Below, piece by piece: positions 1-10,156 of a stretch of DNA of 64,000 nucleotides (the stretch's first letter is position 1; every line of letters begins with the position of its first letter). The position numbers were made by a program, and so were the translations under genes. Location: assembly GCA_030830205.1 (NCBI GenBank), contig JAURNL010000081.1:1-64000 (forward strand), written 5' to 3'. The stretch comes from Crocinitomicaceae bacterium (GTDB taxonomy: Bacteria > Bacteroidota > Bacteroidia > Flavobacteriales_D > Crocinitomicaceae). The notes below the pieces were generated by a model, which worked only from the letters and a program-made list of their open reading frames with translations, was not told the origin of the DNA and did not search any database.

Positions 1-1218
1 AGATGCTACACCAATTTCTGGTCCAGCATGCGTATAAGACCCCGCATCGGTGATGCGTGAAATGGAGGAACCAACTACATTACAAATACCTAGAATGGTC
101 GCTCCTTTCGATTTGGCTAACTCTAAGGCGGCAAGCGTGTCTGCAGTTTCACCTGATTGTGAAATCGCTATGACTACGTCATTCTCATTGATAATTGGAT
201 TGCGGTAACGGAATTCACTTGCATATTCTACCTCGACATTTATGCGAGCAAGGTCTTCAATGAGATATTCACCAACTAAACCTGCATGCCATGATGTTCC
301 ACACGCAACTATAATCAAGCGATTAGCTGCAATCATTTTTTGCTCGTAGTCGCGGATTCCCCCCAATGCTACCCATGCTTCTTCTGAATTCAAGCGGCCA
401 CGGAAGCAATCGTGAATAGAACGGGGTTGTTCGTGTATTTCTTTGAGCATAAAGTGCTCATAACCACCTTTCTCTAAAGCCTCTAGTTCTAATTCTAGTT
501 CTTGGAAAAAAGGTGTTTTTTGTTGGTCTGCAATGTCATAGATTTTTAGTCCATCCTCAAGGTCGATAATTGCGACTTCCTCGTCATTGAGGTAAACTAC
601 CTTTTTAGTGTACTCAACAATTGGCGTAGCGTCAGAGGCACAATAGTAAGCGCCGTCACTACCGATTCCTACCACAAGTGGGCTGCTCTTGCGAGCGGCC
701 ACCAACCGATTGGGGTAATCAGAAGACATTGCAACAATTGCATATGCACCAACAACGTGGTTTAGTGCTAGGCGCAAAGCCTCGCCAAACCAGACATTTT
801 CTTTCTTTTGGATATAGTCTACTAAATGGACAACTACCTCCGTATCAGTAGCGCTTTTGAAAGTATATCCATTTTTAAGCAACTCTTGTTTGAGGACGTC
901 ATAGTTTTCAATGATACCATTGTGGATGAGTGCAATTTTACCATCCATAGAGGTATGTGGGTGGGAATTTACATCAGAGGGTTCACCGTGAGTTGCCCAA
1001 CGTGTATGTCCAATACCAGCATGACCACTTCGGTCTTGATTCGATGCAAAATCTTCAAGGTTACTCACTTTTCCTACGCGCTTGTAGACTTGGAGTGAAC
1101 CGTTTTGATGGAGCGCAATTCCTGAACTATCATAACCACGATATTCTAATCGCTTAAGTCCTTTGATAACGACTGGATAGGCCTCATTTTTACCTATGTA
1201 TGCTACAATTCCACACAT
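1..1218 (-). CDS. glmS: Glutamine--fructose-6-phosphate aminotransferase, 3' end outside the window
   Basis: Reverse-strand reading from ATG at 1218 gives MCGIVAYIGKNEAYPVVIKGLKRLEYRGYDSSGIAL... with catalytic Cys2, then GHTRWATHGEPSDVNSHPH and a SIS domain (ACGTSWHAG, SQSGETADT). Absent from the ORF track because it runs off the window edge. Confidence 0.96.
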   Translation of the reverse strand, partial: MCGIVAYIGKNEAYPVVIKGLKRLEYRGYDSSGIALHQNGSLQVYKRVGKVSNLEDFASNQDRSGHAGIGHTRWATHGEPSDVNSHPHTSMDGKIALIHNGIIENYDVLKQELLKNGYTFKSATDTEVVVHLVDYIQKKENVWFGEALRLALNHVVGAYAIVAMSSDYPNRLVAARKSSPLVVGIGSDGAYYCASDATPIVEYTKKVVYLNDEEVAIIDLEDGLKIYDIADQQKTPFFQELELELEALEKGGYEHFMLKEIHEQPRSIHDCFRGRLNSEEAWVALGGIRDYEQKMIAANRLIIVACGTSWHAGLVGEYLIEDLARINVEVEYASEFRYRNPIINENDVVIAISQSGETADTLAALELAKSKGATILGICNVVGSSISRITDAGSYTHAGPEIGVAS

Positions 1219-1220
1219 GA

Positions 1221-2507
1221 TTAATATGTTGTATAAGTGACGACTAGTTTGGGCTTTTTCTTATTGTTAGTTGCTACACCATTGAAAACAATGCGCTCGG
1301 CAGAGTTTCTAAAGTAAAGCGGAGAAATAACGATTCCGGTATTCTCCAGCTTCCCATTCACGAGTGATTGGAGGTACGCGCGAATATCCAGGTCATATTG
1401 TTTATTTGCCTCAGAGTAAAGCCCAGCGATTCCGAGTGACGTATAGAAGACATCGGCTGCTGAAAGTTTGCTTGCTGCCGTAATCCGCGAACCAGGTTTG
1501 TAGCGATACCCTGTTTGAAACTGTACTGGCAAACTGAGGTCGGCGCGGTGAATGATGATATTTTGAGGAAGGTGATCGAGACCAGGTATCTGAACCATTG
1601 CACGCACTTTGTTTGCCTGAGCATAGAAAGTCTTTTGCCCAAGAGTTGAGTCGGCAATGAGGGCCGAAACTGGAGTGTTCGCCTGCTGGTGATTAACATG
1701 AGTAAAATCGGCACAATTTGAATTGATGGTAAAATCGTAAGTTTTTTGTTCACTTCCTAACTTAAAATAGATAGTCATTTTTGAAGCAGGATTGTTATTG
1801 ATATCCAAATATAATATGGCACCTTGACCCGTTGATTGGTTGGAGTTGTTCACTGCTATTTTAAGTCCTTTGAAAAAGTCTTGAAAAGCTGCGTTGGTCG
1901 CAAAGGTGGCTGGGTCTGTTAATGATTGATTGATGAAATCCCAAGCACGATTGGTATCGAGATGGATGCGTAGTTGTGGATCAACTTCCGAACCTGCTAC
2001 TACAGCTGCATTAATAGGGTCTGGCGTAATTGTCCCTTTACCCGGAGCTACCCAATTAACTCCTTCGGTGGCAATTGTATCAAATTGATAGTATTTGACT
2101 TCACTGTCATTTTGAATAGAATCGGAAAGCTCATAGACCTCGAATGTTTGTGGGCTCAGATCTCCATAGTAACCGACATATTCCAGAGCTAACACAAAAG
2201 AATCAATAACGATTTGTGCGGGATCGCCAAAGTTCGGGTTCAGACCAGGTAGGCGCAATTCAGTATAAACCGAAGCGTCAACTTTTCCAAACTTAGGGTC
2301 GACGTATGATCCGAGCAATACATTGGATGCATTTTTAGTTTCGGTAGAATCTTCTAGAATGGAATAGGTTATAAGTTCAAAAGTATCGGTTGTAATTCCG
2401 TTTAATATCGCATCTGGATCGATAATTTCTTTACCTAAACCCGCATCTTTTTTGTTGCAAGCCGCTGCTACCAACAGCATGAGCAGAAGTGTGCTGAAAA
2501 TTTTCAT
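1221..2507 (-). CDS. DUF4270-family lipoprotein
   Basis: Lipoprotein signal (LLLMLLVAAACNKK), GxGLGKEIIDPD start and overall pattern typical of DUF4270 proteins. Confidence 0.75.
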   Translation of the reverse strand: MKIFSTLLLMLLVAAACNKKDAGLGKEIIDPDAILNGITTDTFELITYSILEDSTETKNASNVLLGSYVDPKFGKVDASVYTELRLPGLNPNFGDPAQIVIDSFVLALEYVGYYGDLSPQTFEVYELSDSIQNDSEVKYYQFDTIATEGVNWVAPGKGTITPDPINAAVVAGSEVDPQLRIHLDTNRAWDFINQSLTDPATFATNAAFQDFFKGLKIAVNNSNQSTGQGAILYLDINNNPASKMTIYFKLGSEQKTYDFTINSNCADFTHVNHQQANTPVSALIADSTLGQKTFYAQANKVRAMVQIPGLDHLPQNIIIHRADLSLPVQFQTGYRYKPGSRITAASKLSAADVFYTSLGIAGLYSEANKQYDLDIRAYLQSLVNGKLENTGIVISPLYFRNSAERIVFNGVATNNKKKPKLVVTYTTY

Positions 2508-2511
2508 GAAC

Positions 2512-3333
2512 TTACGCTAAGATATTAGCTTCAATTACTTTGTCAAAGAAAGCTGCCAATTCTTTGCCTTGGTGCTCTTCAGCGAAATAAGGTAGTTTGT
2601 GAATATTTACTTCGTCATAAAGCGCCTGTAAATCTGCATCAAGCACTTCACTTGCGATATTCACTCCATCACAATGCGAGAGGATTACCTTAGTTAGATT
2701 AGCGCAGCTTGTGTCTTTAAGTGCATCCGTAAGGTCTTGAGGGAAACCGTCAAATGCAAGTTTTTCGGCAAAGCGAGGATCCCAAGGTTGATCGAAAGAT
2801 TCGTTGTAGAGGCTGTAGACCACCTTAGTTTCTTTGAAGTGTGGGTCTTTGTTGAAGATGAATTTAATGTACAAAGCCATAATGCCGGTGAGCCAACCAT
2901 GGCAATGAATAACATCTGGTTGCCAGCCAAGTTTTTTCACGGTTTCTAATACTCCTCGACAAAAGAACATAGCGCGCTCGTCATTGTCTGGGTGAAATTT
3001 ACCATCTTCTTCTTGCAAGCAGGTTTTGCGCTTAAAGTAATCATCGTTGTCGATGAAGTAGACCTGCATACGGGCAGCAGAAATAGAGGCTACTTTAATG
3101 ATGAGTGGATGATCGTGATCGTCAATAGAAATATTAAGACCAGATAAACGAATGACTTCGTGAAGCTGGTGTCTTCTTTCATTGATTGCACCAAAACGAG
3201 GTGTAAAAACACGGATTTCTTTACCGGCATCTTGAACAGCTTGAGAAATGCGACGAGCGCTTCCAGAAATTTCAGATTTAGGTAAAAAAGGAAAGATTTC
3301 TTGAGAAATAAAAAGGATTTTCTTTTTTTCCAT
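2512..3333 (-). CDS. Stand-alone glycogen/starch synthase catalytic (GT5) N-terminal domain protein
   Basis: KKILFISQEIFPFLPKSEISGSARRISQAVQDAGKEIRVFTPRFG and DVIHCHGWLTGIMALYIK resemble the GT5 N-terminal domain; only 273 aa. Confidence 0.75.
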   Translation of the reverse strand: MEKKKILFISQEIFPFLPKSEISGSARRISQAVQDAGKEIRVFTPRFGAINERRHQLHEVIRLSGLNISIDDHDHPLIIKVASISAARMQVYFIDNDDYFKRKTCLQEEDGKFHPDNDERAMFFCRGVLETVKKLGWQPDVIHCHGWLTGIMALYIKFIFNKDPHFKETKVVYSLYNESFDQPWDPRFAEKLAFDGFPQDLTDALKDTSCANLTKVILSHCDGVNIASEVLDADLQALYDEVNIHKLPYFAEEHQGKELAAFFDKVIEANILA

Positions 3334-3427
3334 TTATATAAGTATGCTAGCAAAATTACGAAATAAACCTGAACTAACCTAAAAAGCAATAGCTTTGTCC
3401 GTTCGAAACTGAAGAAAAGACGAAGCC

Positions 3428-4273
3428 ATGCAGACCTTTGTTACTAGACTTGAATTGATCCTTTGGCGTAAGCAACAGCACGAAGCACAAAACCAAATTG
3501 GTTTTGTGCCAACTATGGGCGCGCTCCATAAAGGGCATTTGTCACTCATTGAAAAGGCATGTCAGGAAAATGACCAAGTTGTTGTTTCCATTTTTGTAAA
3601 TCCCAAACAGTTTAATCAAAGTGCTGATTTACATGCATATCCCAGAATGTTAAATGCAGATCTGCAGCTGCTAAAGCACTTAAATAACCTCATCATTTTT
3701 ACGCCCAGTGAGTCAGAAATGTATCCGACCAATGTTCCTTTTAACCCCATGTCATTGGGTAAAATTGGACGCCTACTCGAAGGCGCACATCGGCCAGGAC
3801 ACTTTGAAGGTGTCGTGCATGTCGTACATCATTTATTTGATTTAGTACAGCCGCATCAAGCATATTTTGGTCAAAAAGATTTTCAGCAGCTAGCAATTAT
3901 CCGCCTGCTTAATGAACATTATCGCTTTGGAATTCAAATCATTGGCTGCGAAACCATACGTGAAATTGACGGTTTAGCCATGAGCAGTAGAAATCTGCGA
4001 TTAGCTCCGGCTGAACGACAAAATGCTGTCTCTATTTTCAAAGCACTCAGTATGGTTCGCAATAATGTCGGCAAGCAGAGCATAGGTTCGGTTATAGAAG
4101 CGGCAAGGTCAATCATCGAGGAGGCGGGCCTTCAAATTGATTATCTAGAAATTGTCGATCCAGTTACCCTAGAAAGTTGCGCTGAATGGCAAGAAATTCA
4201 AGTTTGTTGCGTAGCTGCTTTCTGCGGAGAGGTTAGGCTTATAGACAATATGTTGTGTGAATCGGTTCTTTGA
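3428..4273 (+). CDS. panC: Pantoate--beta-alanine ligase
   Basis: GFVPTMGALHKGHLSLIEKA, VSIFVNPKQFN, YFGQKDFQQLAIIR, MSSRN motifs. Confidence 0.96.
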   Translation: MQTFVTRLELILWRKQQHEAQNQIGFVPTMGALHKGHLSLIEKACQENDQVVVSIFVNPKQFNQSADLHAYPRMLNADLQLLKHLNNLIIFTPSESEMYPTNVPFNPMSLGKIGRLLEGAHRPGHFEGVVHVVHHLFDLVQPHQAYFGQKDFQQLAIIRLLNEHYRFGIQIIGCETIREIDGLAMSSRNLRLAPAERQNAVSIFKALSMVRNNVGKQSIGSVIEAARSIIEEAGLQIDYLEIVDPVTLESCAEWQEIQVCCVAAFCGEVRLIDNMLCESVL

Positions 4274-4283
4274 TGTAATTTTG
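4253..4283 (+). promoter_or_regulatory. Candidate Bacteroidota-type promoter for panD (TTG-N20-TAATTTTG)
   Basis: TTG at 4253-4255 and TAATTTTG at 4276-4283, about 24 nt before the panD ATG. Confidence 0.45.
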
Positions 4284-4307
4284 CCGCGCTACAACGCGCA
4301 TTAAGTT

Positions 4308-4658
4308 ATGTACATCAACGTCCTCAAATCTAAAATTCATCGGGTACGCGTCACGCAGGCCGATCTCAACTATATTGGTAGTATTACCATTGATGAAGAC
4401 CTCATGGATGCCGCAAACCTTATTGAAGGTGAACGTGTTCAGATTGTTAATATCAACAATGGAGAACGCTTTGAAACTTATGTCATCAAAGGGGACCGCA
4501 ATAGCGGAATGATATGCCTCAACGGACCAGCTGCTCGAAAAGTAGCTATCAATGACATCATTATTATCATTGGCTATGCCATGTTAGACTTCGAAGAAGC
4601 TAAAACTTTTAAGCCATCTTTGGTTTTCCCGAACGAACAAACTAACTTGCTCTCGTAA
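4308..4658 (+). CDS. panD: Aspartate 1-decarboxylase
   Basis: [23 protein letters not shown] with the GS self-cleavage site; LNGPAARK. Confidence 0.96.
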   Translation: MYINVLKSKIHRVRVTQADLNYIGSITIDEDLMDAANLIEGERVQIVNINNGERFETYVIKGDRNSGMICLNGPAARKVAINDIIIIIGYAMLDFEEAKTFKPSLVFPNEQTNLLS

Positions 4659-4665
4659 ACCATAC

Positions 4666-5181
4666 ATGAGCAAGCGTTTTAGCAATATCCAACATAAAAT
4701 CCTCAACTGGGATGATGCCCTTAAAATGAGAGGTGTTTGGGCTTTGCACGATCAAAAAGTAGCCTTTACCAATGGCTGTTTCGATATCTTACACCTCGGT
4801 CATGTCAGTTATTTAGCACAAGCTGCAGATAGTGCCCAACGCCTAATTGTGGGTGTAAATACAGATATTTCAGTTAGACTCCTCGAAAAAGCCCCTAACA
4901 GGCCAATCAACAGTGAATACGCAAGAGCAATAGTGCTTGCATCCTTAAGTTGTGTAGATGCAGTTGTGTTGTTTGAACAACAAACTCCGCTTGAACTTAT
5001 CAAGATCTTGAAGCCAGACGTGTTGTTAAAAGGAGCAGACTACAATGCAAGTCAAACTGACCCCGAAGCTAAAGATTATATTGTAGGCTCTTCGTTTGTC
5101 CGAAATTATGGGGGGCTTGTTCAGACCATTCCTTTTGTAGATGGTTACTCCACTACCGGCATACTCGCAAAGGGAGGTTAA
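4666..5181 (+). CDS. rfaE2: D-glycero-beta-D-manno-heptose 1-phosphate adenylyltransferase-type nucleotidyltransferase (RfaE domain II)
   Basis: VAFTNGCFDILHLGHVSYLAQA, GVNTD, LLKGADY motifs. Confidence 0.85.
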   Translation: MSKRFSNIQHKILNWDDALKMRGVWALHDQKVAFTNGCFDILHLGHVSYLAQAADSAQRLIVGVNTDISVRLLEKAPNRPINSEYARAIVLASLSCVDAVVLFEQQTPLELIKILKPDVLLKGADYNASQTDPEAKDYIVGSSFVRNYGGLVQTIPFVDGYSTTGILAKGG

Positions 5182-7706
5182 TGCAGTCCTTTAATTTTTA
5201 CATCCACTCCTGTTTGTTCCTGCTCTTCTTTCCACTTTTCTAGTTTTTGCTGTAAGCGATTTTTTTTTGGGGCCGCCGTTTTTTGGGAATTCGTTTTGGA
5301 CTCGGAATTGTCTTTTGATTTGAATTTAATTTGAATAGTTTCATGTGGAGTCTTTTGCTCTTGGTATGTCCCCACACTTTGGTCGTTTTTATAAAGTCCA
5401 AATGCAGACTTTAACATTTCTTTAGATTCTTGTTGACTCCGCTCAAATTGTTGTTGGGCTGCCTCTTTCTTGCCCTTTTTATCCCAACTTACTTTAGGGT
5501 TGTCAAGTGAGCCACTAATGCGTACAAATAGTCGTAAACCTGTACCGTCATCTAAAATCTCGCCAAATTCCGTTTGTGTTTCTTGAATAATCAGATCGCG
5601 TAAACGGAGTCCAACGGAATAATCAATATCATGTTCAAAACTATGTTTACCAACCAAATCGAGATCAAGTGCTGTAGATGCAATGTGCATTTTTTCAAAA
5701 CTCAATTGGCGTTTTGTTATGAAAAAAGTATTCTCAAGGCGCTTAAAGCGGACATCTTTGAGCTTTTGTTGTAAGGCTGCTTGGTTTTTTGTGCCAAGTA
5801 TAGCTTTGCCTTTCCCAATAGTAAGTGTATTAGCTAAATCCTGTAGAATTGGAGCATGTAACAAACGGCCATTATCGAGGATGCAGTGAACTCGCGCCTG
5901 CAAACTTGATTCGTCAATTCCAGTAACCAAATCATATTGTGTGCCAACCTCAAACTCAAAATTGCCTGTGCCATCAATTTGATCACTTGTTAATATACTT
6001 TGGTCAAAATTATTCCACTCCTTAAATAACTGACTAATGGCAATTTGCTTTGCAAAACCTTTGGTTTGAATTTCCATGAGTGATGGGCTTCGTTCTAGCA
6101 ATTTGACTTGACCTTTCCACAGGCCTTGAGCATGATTAAACTGCAATTGCTGGATGCTTATTTGACTAGGGCTTATTGAAAGGTCAGCCCGCAATTGACT
6201 CAATTTTTTGCCATTGTAATGAAACGCTGCTACGTCTATTGGCATTTGCAGTGAGATATTTTGAGGTAAGATCCAATCGCGTTTTTGTCCATTAGATGGA
6301 GTGTCAAAATCCGCCATATTCAAGATTTTAGACTGAAATTTTCCCTTTAACATTAAAGGAGTAGCTGTACTCAATTGCACTGAATGCTGAGCAATCTGTA
6401 TTTGTGCAGCAAGATCACTAGATCCTATTGTTGCCTTTACATCAACATCACCCTCAATTGCTTGAATAAACCAATTTGATTGATCATCCTGCTTCATTTG
6501 AGCACTTATTTTTAGGTTTGAATCACCGCGGAGTTCCTTCACATACGTCAACGGGTAAAAAGCTTGAACTAAACTCAATGGGACCTTTCCTTTAGCATTA
6601 ATTGATAGTTTTGGCTGTAAAAAATTGCTTAGTTTCAGTTGTCCAAAAAATTGAGCGCCATTCGTTTTAAATGCAAATTCTTCAATATCAAGATCGTCAG
6701 TATCTGCATTTGAATAGGTTCCTAAGCAATGTAAATCATGAATTTTAGCGCCAAATTTTGGTTCAGTTAGATGACCTTCATCAATCCTAAAATAAGCCTG
6801 AATCAAAGGTTTTGCACGATCTATGGCATCCTCATAATGTAATTGAAAATCTACCTTGCCTTCTGCCTTTACCCGCTTAAGGTCGGGAAGTGAAGCGGGT
6901 TGAATAGTTCTTACTAACTGAACTAAAGATAAGTTCTGAGAGCGAATATCGAGACTACTATTCACAGGGCCAAATTCAGCATCTATTAAAAATGGGAGCC
7001 TGGCTAATTTGAATTGTGCCTGAGGGAGCTTGATGAGATTTTGACTTTGATCTACTAAAAGAGCCAGATCAAAAATCAAAGGCTCATTTCTCAGCAAAAG
7101 CACCTTGCCTTTTTTGATTTGATTGAGCCAAATATCACCGGTTGCTTTTAAGGTAGTTTTTTGTGCTGAAAACTTTCCAGAAAGGGATGCGCTTCGCACA
7201 GATGTGTGATAAGAATGTGAAGATTGCTTGTCAATATACGATACTTTATATTGTTCAAGTAAGATAGTTTCCAACTCTAAATCAAACGCAGAGTCACTCG
7301 AGGAAGTTTCTTTGAATATGTCATAATTACCGCGTCCTTTTGAATCTGTTTTTAGTTGAAGCCTTCCATTGATACTGCTGATGCGTTCAATGTGGTATTG
7401 TCCTTCCCAAATATCAAACGGATTAAATCGAAGGCTTATCTGTTGTGCATTCAAGAGGGTGTCTTTGGGTTCCAAAGGATCTGCAATGAGCACATTTTCA
7501 AATGAAACACTTAAATTGGGGAAAGTACGCCAGAAATGAAGATCTATTTGTGCAACTTTTACAGGTTCTTTTAGGTAGGTATTGACCTGAGCTACTACTT
7601 TTTGAATAATGCGATCTTCAAAAATATATAGTAATAAAGAGACAATAGTCATTAAGACCACAATCGATAATACTAGCTTTTTTATGATCCGCAACCAAAA
7701 CTTCAT
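5178..7706 (-). CDS. AsmA-family protein
   Basis: N-terminal TM segment, YLKEPVKVAQIDLHFWRTFPNLSVSFENVLIADP, long beta-rich body, Lys/Gln/Glu-rich C-terminus. Confidence 0.8.
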   Translation of the reverse strand: MKFWLRIIKKLVLSIVVLMTIVSLLLYIFEDRIIQKVVAQVNTYLKEPVKVAQIDLHFWRTFPNLSVSFENVLIADPLEPKDTLLNAQQISLRFNPFDIWEGQYHIERISSINGRLQLKTDSKGRGNYDIFKETSSSDSAFDLELETILLEQYKVSYIDKQSSHSYHTSVRSASLSGKFSAQKTTLKATGDIWLNQIKKGKVLLLRNEPLIFDLALLVDQSQNLIKLPQAQFKLARLPFLIDAEFGPVNSSLDIRSQNLSLVQLVRTIQPASLPDLKRVKAEGKVDFQLHYEDAIDRAKPLIQAYFRIDEGHLTEPKFGAKIHDLHCLGTYSNADTDDLDIEEFAFKTNGAQFFGQLKLSNFLQPKLSINAKGKVPLSLVQAFYPLTYVKELRGDSNLKISAQMKQDDQSNWFIQAIEGDVDVKATIGSSDLAAQIQIAQHSVQLSTATPLMLKGKFQSKILNMADFDTPSNGQKRDWILPQNISLQMPIDVAAFHYNGKKLSQLRADLSISPSQISIQQLQFNHAQGLWKGQVKLLERSPSLMEIQTKGFAKQIAISQLFKEWNNFDQSILTSDQIDGTGNFEFEVGTQYDLVTGIDESSLQARVHCILDNGRLLHAPILQDLANTLTIGKGKAILGTKNQAALQQKLKDVRFKRLENTFFITKRQLSFEKMHIASTALDLDLVGKHSFEHDIDYSVGLRLRDLIIQETQTEFGEILDDGTGLRLFVRISGSLDNPKVSWDKKGKKEAAQQQFERSQQESKEMLKSAFGLYKNDQSVGTYQEQKTPHETIQIKFKSKDNSESKTNSQKTAAPKKNRLQQKLEKWKEEQEQTGVDVKIKGLH

Positions 7707-7795
7707 ATTCTTCTAACGAAAAAACTACCCATACGTTGCAAAGAGCGTCTAGAATTTTTTTTTAGCCCTATCTTTGTAGTCTCAATTACATACAC

Positions 7796-9499
7796 ATGAG
7801 TCATCTAGAACTTTCCGAACAAGAACTCTTACGCCGCGAATCTCTCCAAAAATTACGAGATTTAGGCATAGATCCATATCCAGCTGCTCTTTATCCAGTA
7901 GATGCTTTTGCGGCTGATATCAAAAAGGATTTTGAAGATGGCAAACAAGTTTGTTTGGCTGGGCGTATGTTATCCCAACGCATCATGGGCAAAGCATCTT
8001 TTGCCGAAATTCAAGATGCCTCCGGCCGAATTCAAGTCTATTTCAACCGAGATGAAATTTGCCCGGGTGAAGACAAAACCCTTTACAACGAAGTCTTCAA
8101 AAAACTCTTAGACCTCGGCGATTTCATTGGAATCAAAGGCCATGTATTCAAGACTCAAGTTGGAGAAATTTCTGTACATGTTACCGAATTTCAACTGTTA
8201 AGTAAGTCGCTTAGGCCCTTACCGTTACCCAAAACCGATGCTGCTGGTATTGTACACGATGCTTTCACAGATCCAGAATTGCGTTATCGTCAGCGCTATG
8301 TAGACCTTGTTGTGAATCGCCAAGTAAAAGATGTATTCATCAAGCGAACCAAATTATTCAATGCCATGCGCGAGTTCTTTAACCGTGCAGGTTACATGGA
8401 GGTTGAAACTCCAGTATTGCAAGCAATTCCGGGCGGGGCATCCGCCAGACCATTCATTACCCACCACAATGCGCTAGATATTCCGCTTTACATGCGCATT
8501 GCAAATGAACTTTATCTCAAAAGATTGATAGTCGGTGGATTCGACGGAGTATATGAGTTCTCCAAAAACTTTCGAAATGAAGGTATGGATCGTACTCACA
8601 ACCCTGAGTTTACTGCCATGGAAATATATGTAGCCTACAAAGACTACAATTGGATGATGAATTTCACCGAACAACTTTTAGAGTACTGTGCGTTGGCCGT
8701 AAACGGAACTACTATTGCACAATTCGGGGAACATACCATCGATTTCAAAGCTCCATATAAACGTGTCACCATGCGTCAAGCCATCATTGACTTTACCGGC
8801 TTTGATATAGCGGGCAAAACAGAAGATGAGCTTCGCAATGCGGCACGTGGTATGGGAATTGAAGTGGACGAGACCATGGGTAAAGGCAAACTTATCGATG
8901 AAATGTTTGGAGAAAAATGTGAAGGAAACTATATTCAGCCAACTTTCATTACTGACTATCCAAAAGAAATGTCGCCACTTTGTAAAGTGCACCGCGAAGA
9001 TCCAAGCCTTACAGAACGCTTTGAGCTTATGGTCTGTGGTAAAGAAGTAGCCAATGCTTACTCCGAGCTTAATGATCCGATTGACCAACGAGAGCGCTTT
9101 GAGGAACAACTCAAATTGCAAGAACGTGGTGACGACGAGGCCATGTTCATTGACCAAGATTTCTTGCGGGCACTTGAATATGGGATGCCCCCAACCAGTG
9201 GCTTAGGTATTGGAATGGACCGACTTATCATGTACTTGACTAATAATGCGTCCATTCAAGAAGTGCTTTTCTTCCCACAAATGCGACCTGAAGTGCAAAC
9301 TCCAAAAGTATCACTCAACGAAACAGAATTAGGTATTTTTGAAAAAATGAAACAAGAAAAAGAACTCCTACTAAGTGAGTTGCGTGCCCAGTTTGAAATC
9401 AGTAATAAACTATGGGACACTTCTCTTAAAACACTGACAAAAAATCAACTTTTGGCAGTAACCAAGGTGGATGACTTACTTTATGTGAAGCTTATTTAA
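7796..9499 (+). CDS. lysS: Lysine--tRNA ligase (class II)
   Basis: RQRYVDLVVNRQVKDVFIKR, VETPVLQAIPGGASARPFITHHNALD, FRNEGMDRTHNPEFTAMEIY, GIGMDRLIM. Confidence 0.97.
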   Translation: MSHLELSEQELLRRESLQKLRDLGIDPYPAALYPVDAFAADIKKDFEDGKQVCLAGRMLSQRIMGKASFAEIQDASGRIQVYFNRDEICPGEDKTLYNEVFKKLLDLGDFIGIKGHVFKTQVGEISVHVTEFQLLSKSLRPLPLPKTDAAGIVHDAFTDPELRYRQRYVDLVVNRQVKDVFIKRTKLFNAMREFFNRAGYMEVETPVLQAIPGGASARPFITHHNALDIPLYMRIANELYLKRLIVGGFDGVYEFSKNFRNEGMDRTHNPEFTAMEIYVAYKDYNWMMNFTEQLLEYCALAVNGTTIAQFGEHTIDFKAPYKRVTMRQAIIDFTGFDIAGKTEDELRNAARGMGIEVDETMGKGKLIDEMFGEKCEGNYIQPTFITDYPKEMSPLCKVHREDPSLTERFELMVCGKEVANAYSELNDPIDQRERFEEQLKLQERGDDEAMFIDQDFLRALEYGMPPTSGLGIGMDRLIMYLTNNASIQEVLFFPQMRPEVQTPKVSLNETELGIFEKMKQEKELLLSELRAQFEISNKLWDTSLKTLTKNQLLAVTKVDDLLYVKLI

Positions 9500-9523
9500 T
9501 CTACTCCGCAATATTTCTGCGGA

Positions 9524-10066
9524 TTAAATATATTTCTTGGTGAATTCCCAAAGGACAATTCCCGCACAAACACTCACGTTCAGACTGTGTTTTGTACCAA
9601 ATTGCGGAATTTCAATAATATGATCAGCGATGTCTAATGCAGACTGTTCGACTCCATCAACCTCATTTCCGAAAACAAGTGCAAAGCCTGCTGCGTTCAA
9701 CTGATCAATATGCTGTAACAATGTGGTTTGTACTGCTTGCTCCACCACACAAATTGCATATCCTTTTTCTTTGAGTTCATGAAGTGCTGATTCTAGGTTT
9801 GAAAAGTATTTCCAACTTACCGTGTCAGTTGCACCCAACGCTGTTTTGTGAATATCGCGATGTGGGGGCTGAGCTGTAATGCCACACAAATAAATCTCCT
9901 CGACATTAAATGCATCTGCTGTTCTAAAAAATGAACCAATGTTGTTCAATGAACGGATGCTATCTAAAACTAATACAATCGGGAATTTCTTTTGCTTAGC
10001 ATAAGCCTCTTCGGTGAGCCTATTGAGCTCCCATAGCTTGAGTTTTTGAGTGGGGTTTACTGACAT
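9524..10066 (-). CDS. TrmH/SpoU-family RNA 2'-O-methyltransferase
   Basis: [53 protein letters not shown]. Confidence 0.9.
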   Translation of the reverse strand: MSVNPTQKLKLWELNRLTEEAYAKQKKFPIVLVLDSIRSLNNIGSFFRTADAFNVEEIYLCGITAQPPHRDIHKTALGATDTVSWKYFSNLESALHELKEKGYAICVVEQAVQTTLLQHIDQLNAAGFALVFGNEVDGVEQSALDIADHIIEIPQFGTKHSLNVSVCAGIVLWEFTKKYI

Positions 10067-10156
10067 CTATGGCTCAAAAATACTGCAAAATTGTGGAAAA
10101 ATTGCCTCGGGCACAGGGTTAAAAAGGGCTATCTTTACTCATCTAAAAAAGATATA

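Noticed and set aside
826-1157. ORFs of 90 and 66 aa on + strand
   Set aside because: Antisense to glmS, which reads clearly on the minus strand
1358-1753. 131-aa minus ORF
   Set aside because: Out-of-frame ORF inside the DUF4270 gene
8678-9157. 159-aa minus-strand ORF
   Set aside because: Antisense shadow of lysS; no recognisable motif, wrong strand within a conserved gene
9507-9523. CCGCAATATTTCTGCGG hairpin between lysS and the TrmH-like gene
   Set aside because: Short stem without a clear U-tract in either direction; not enough for a terminator call
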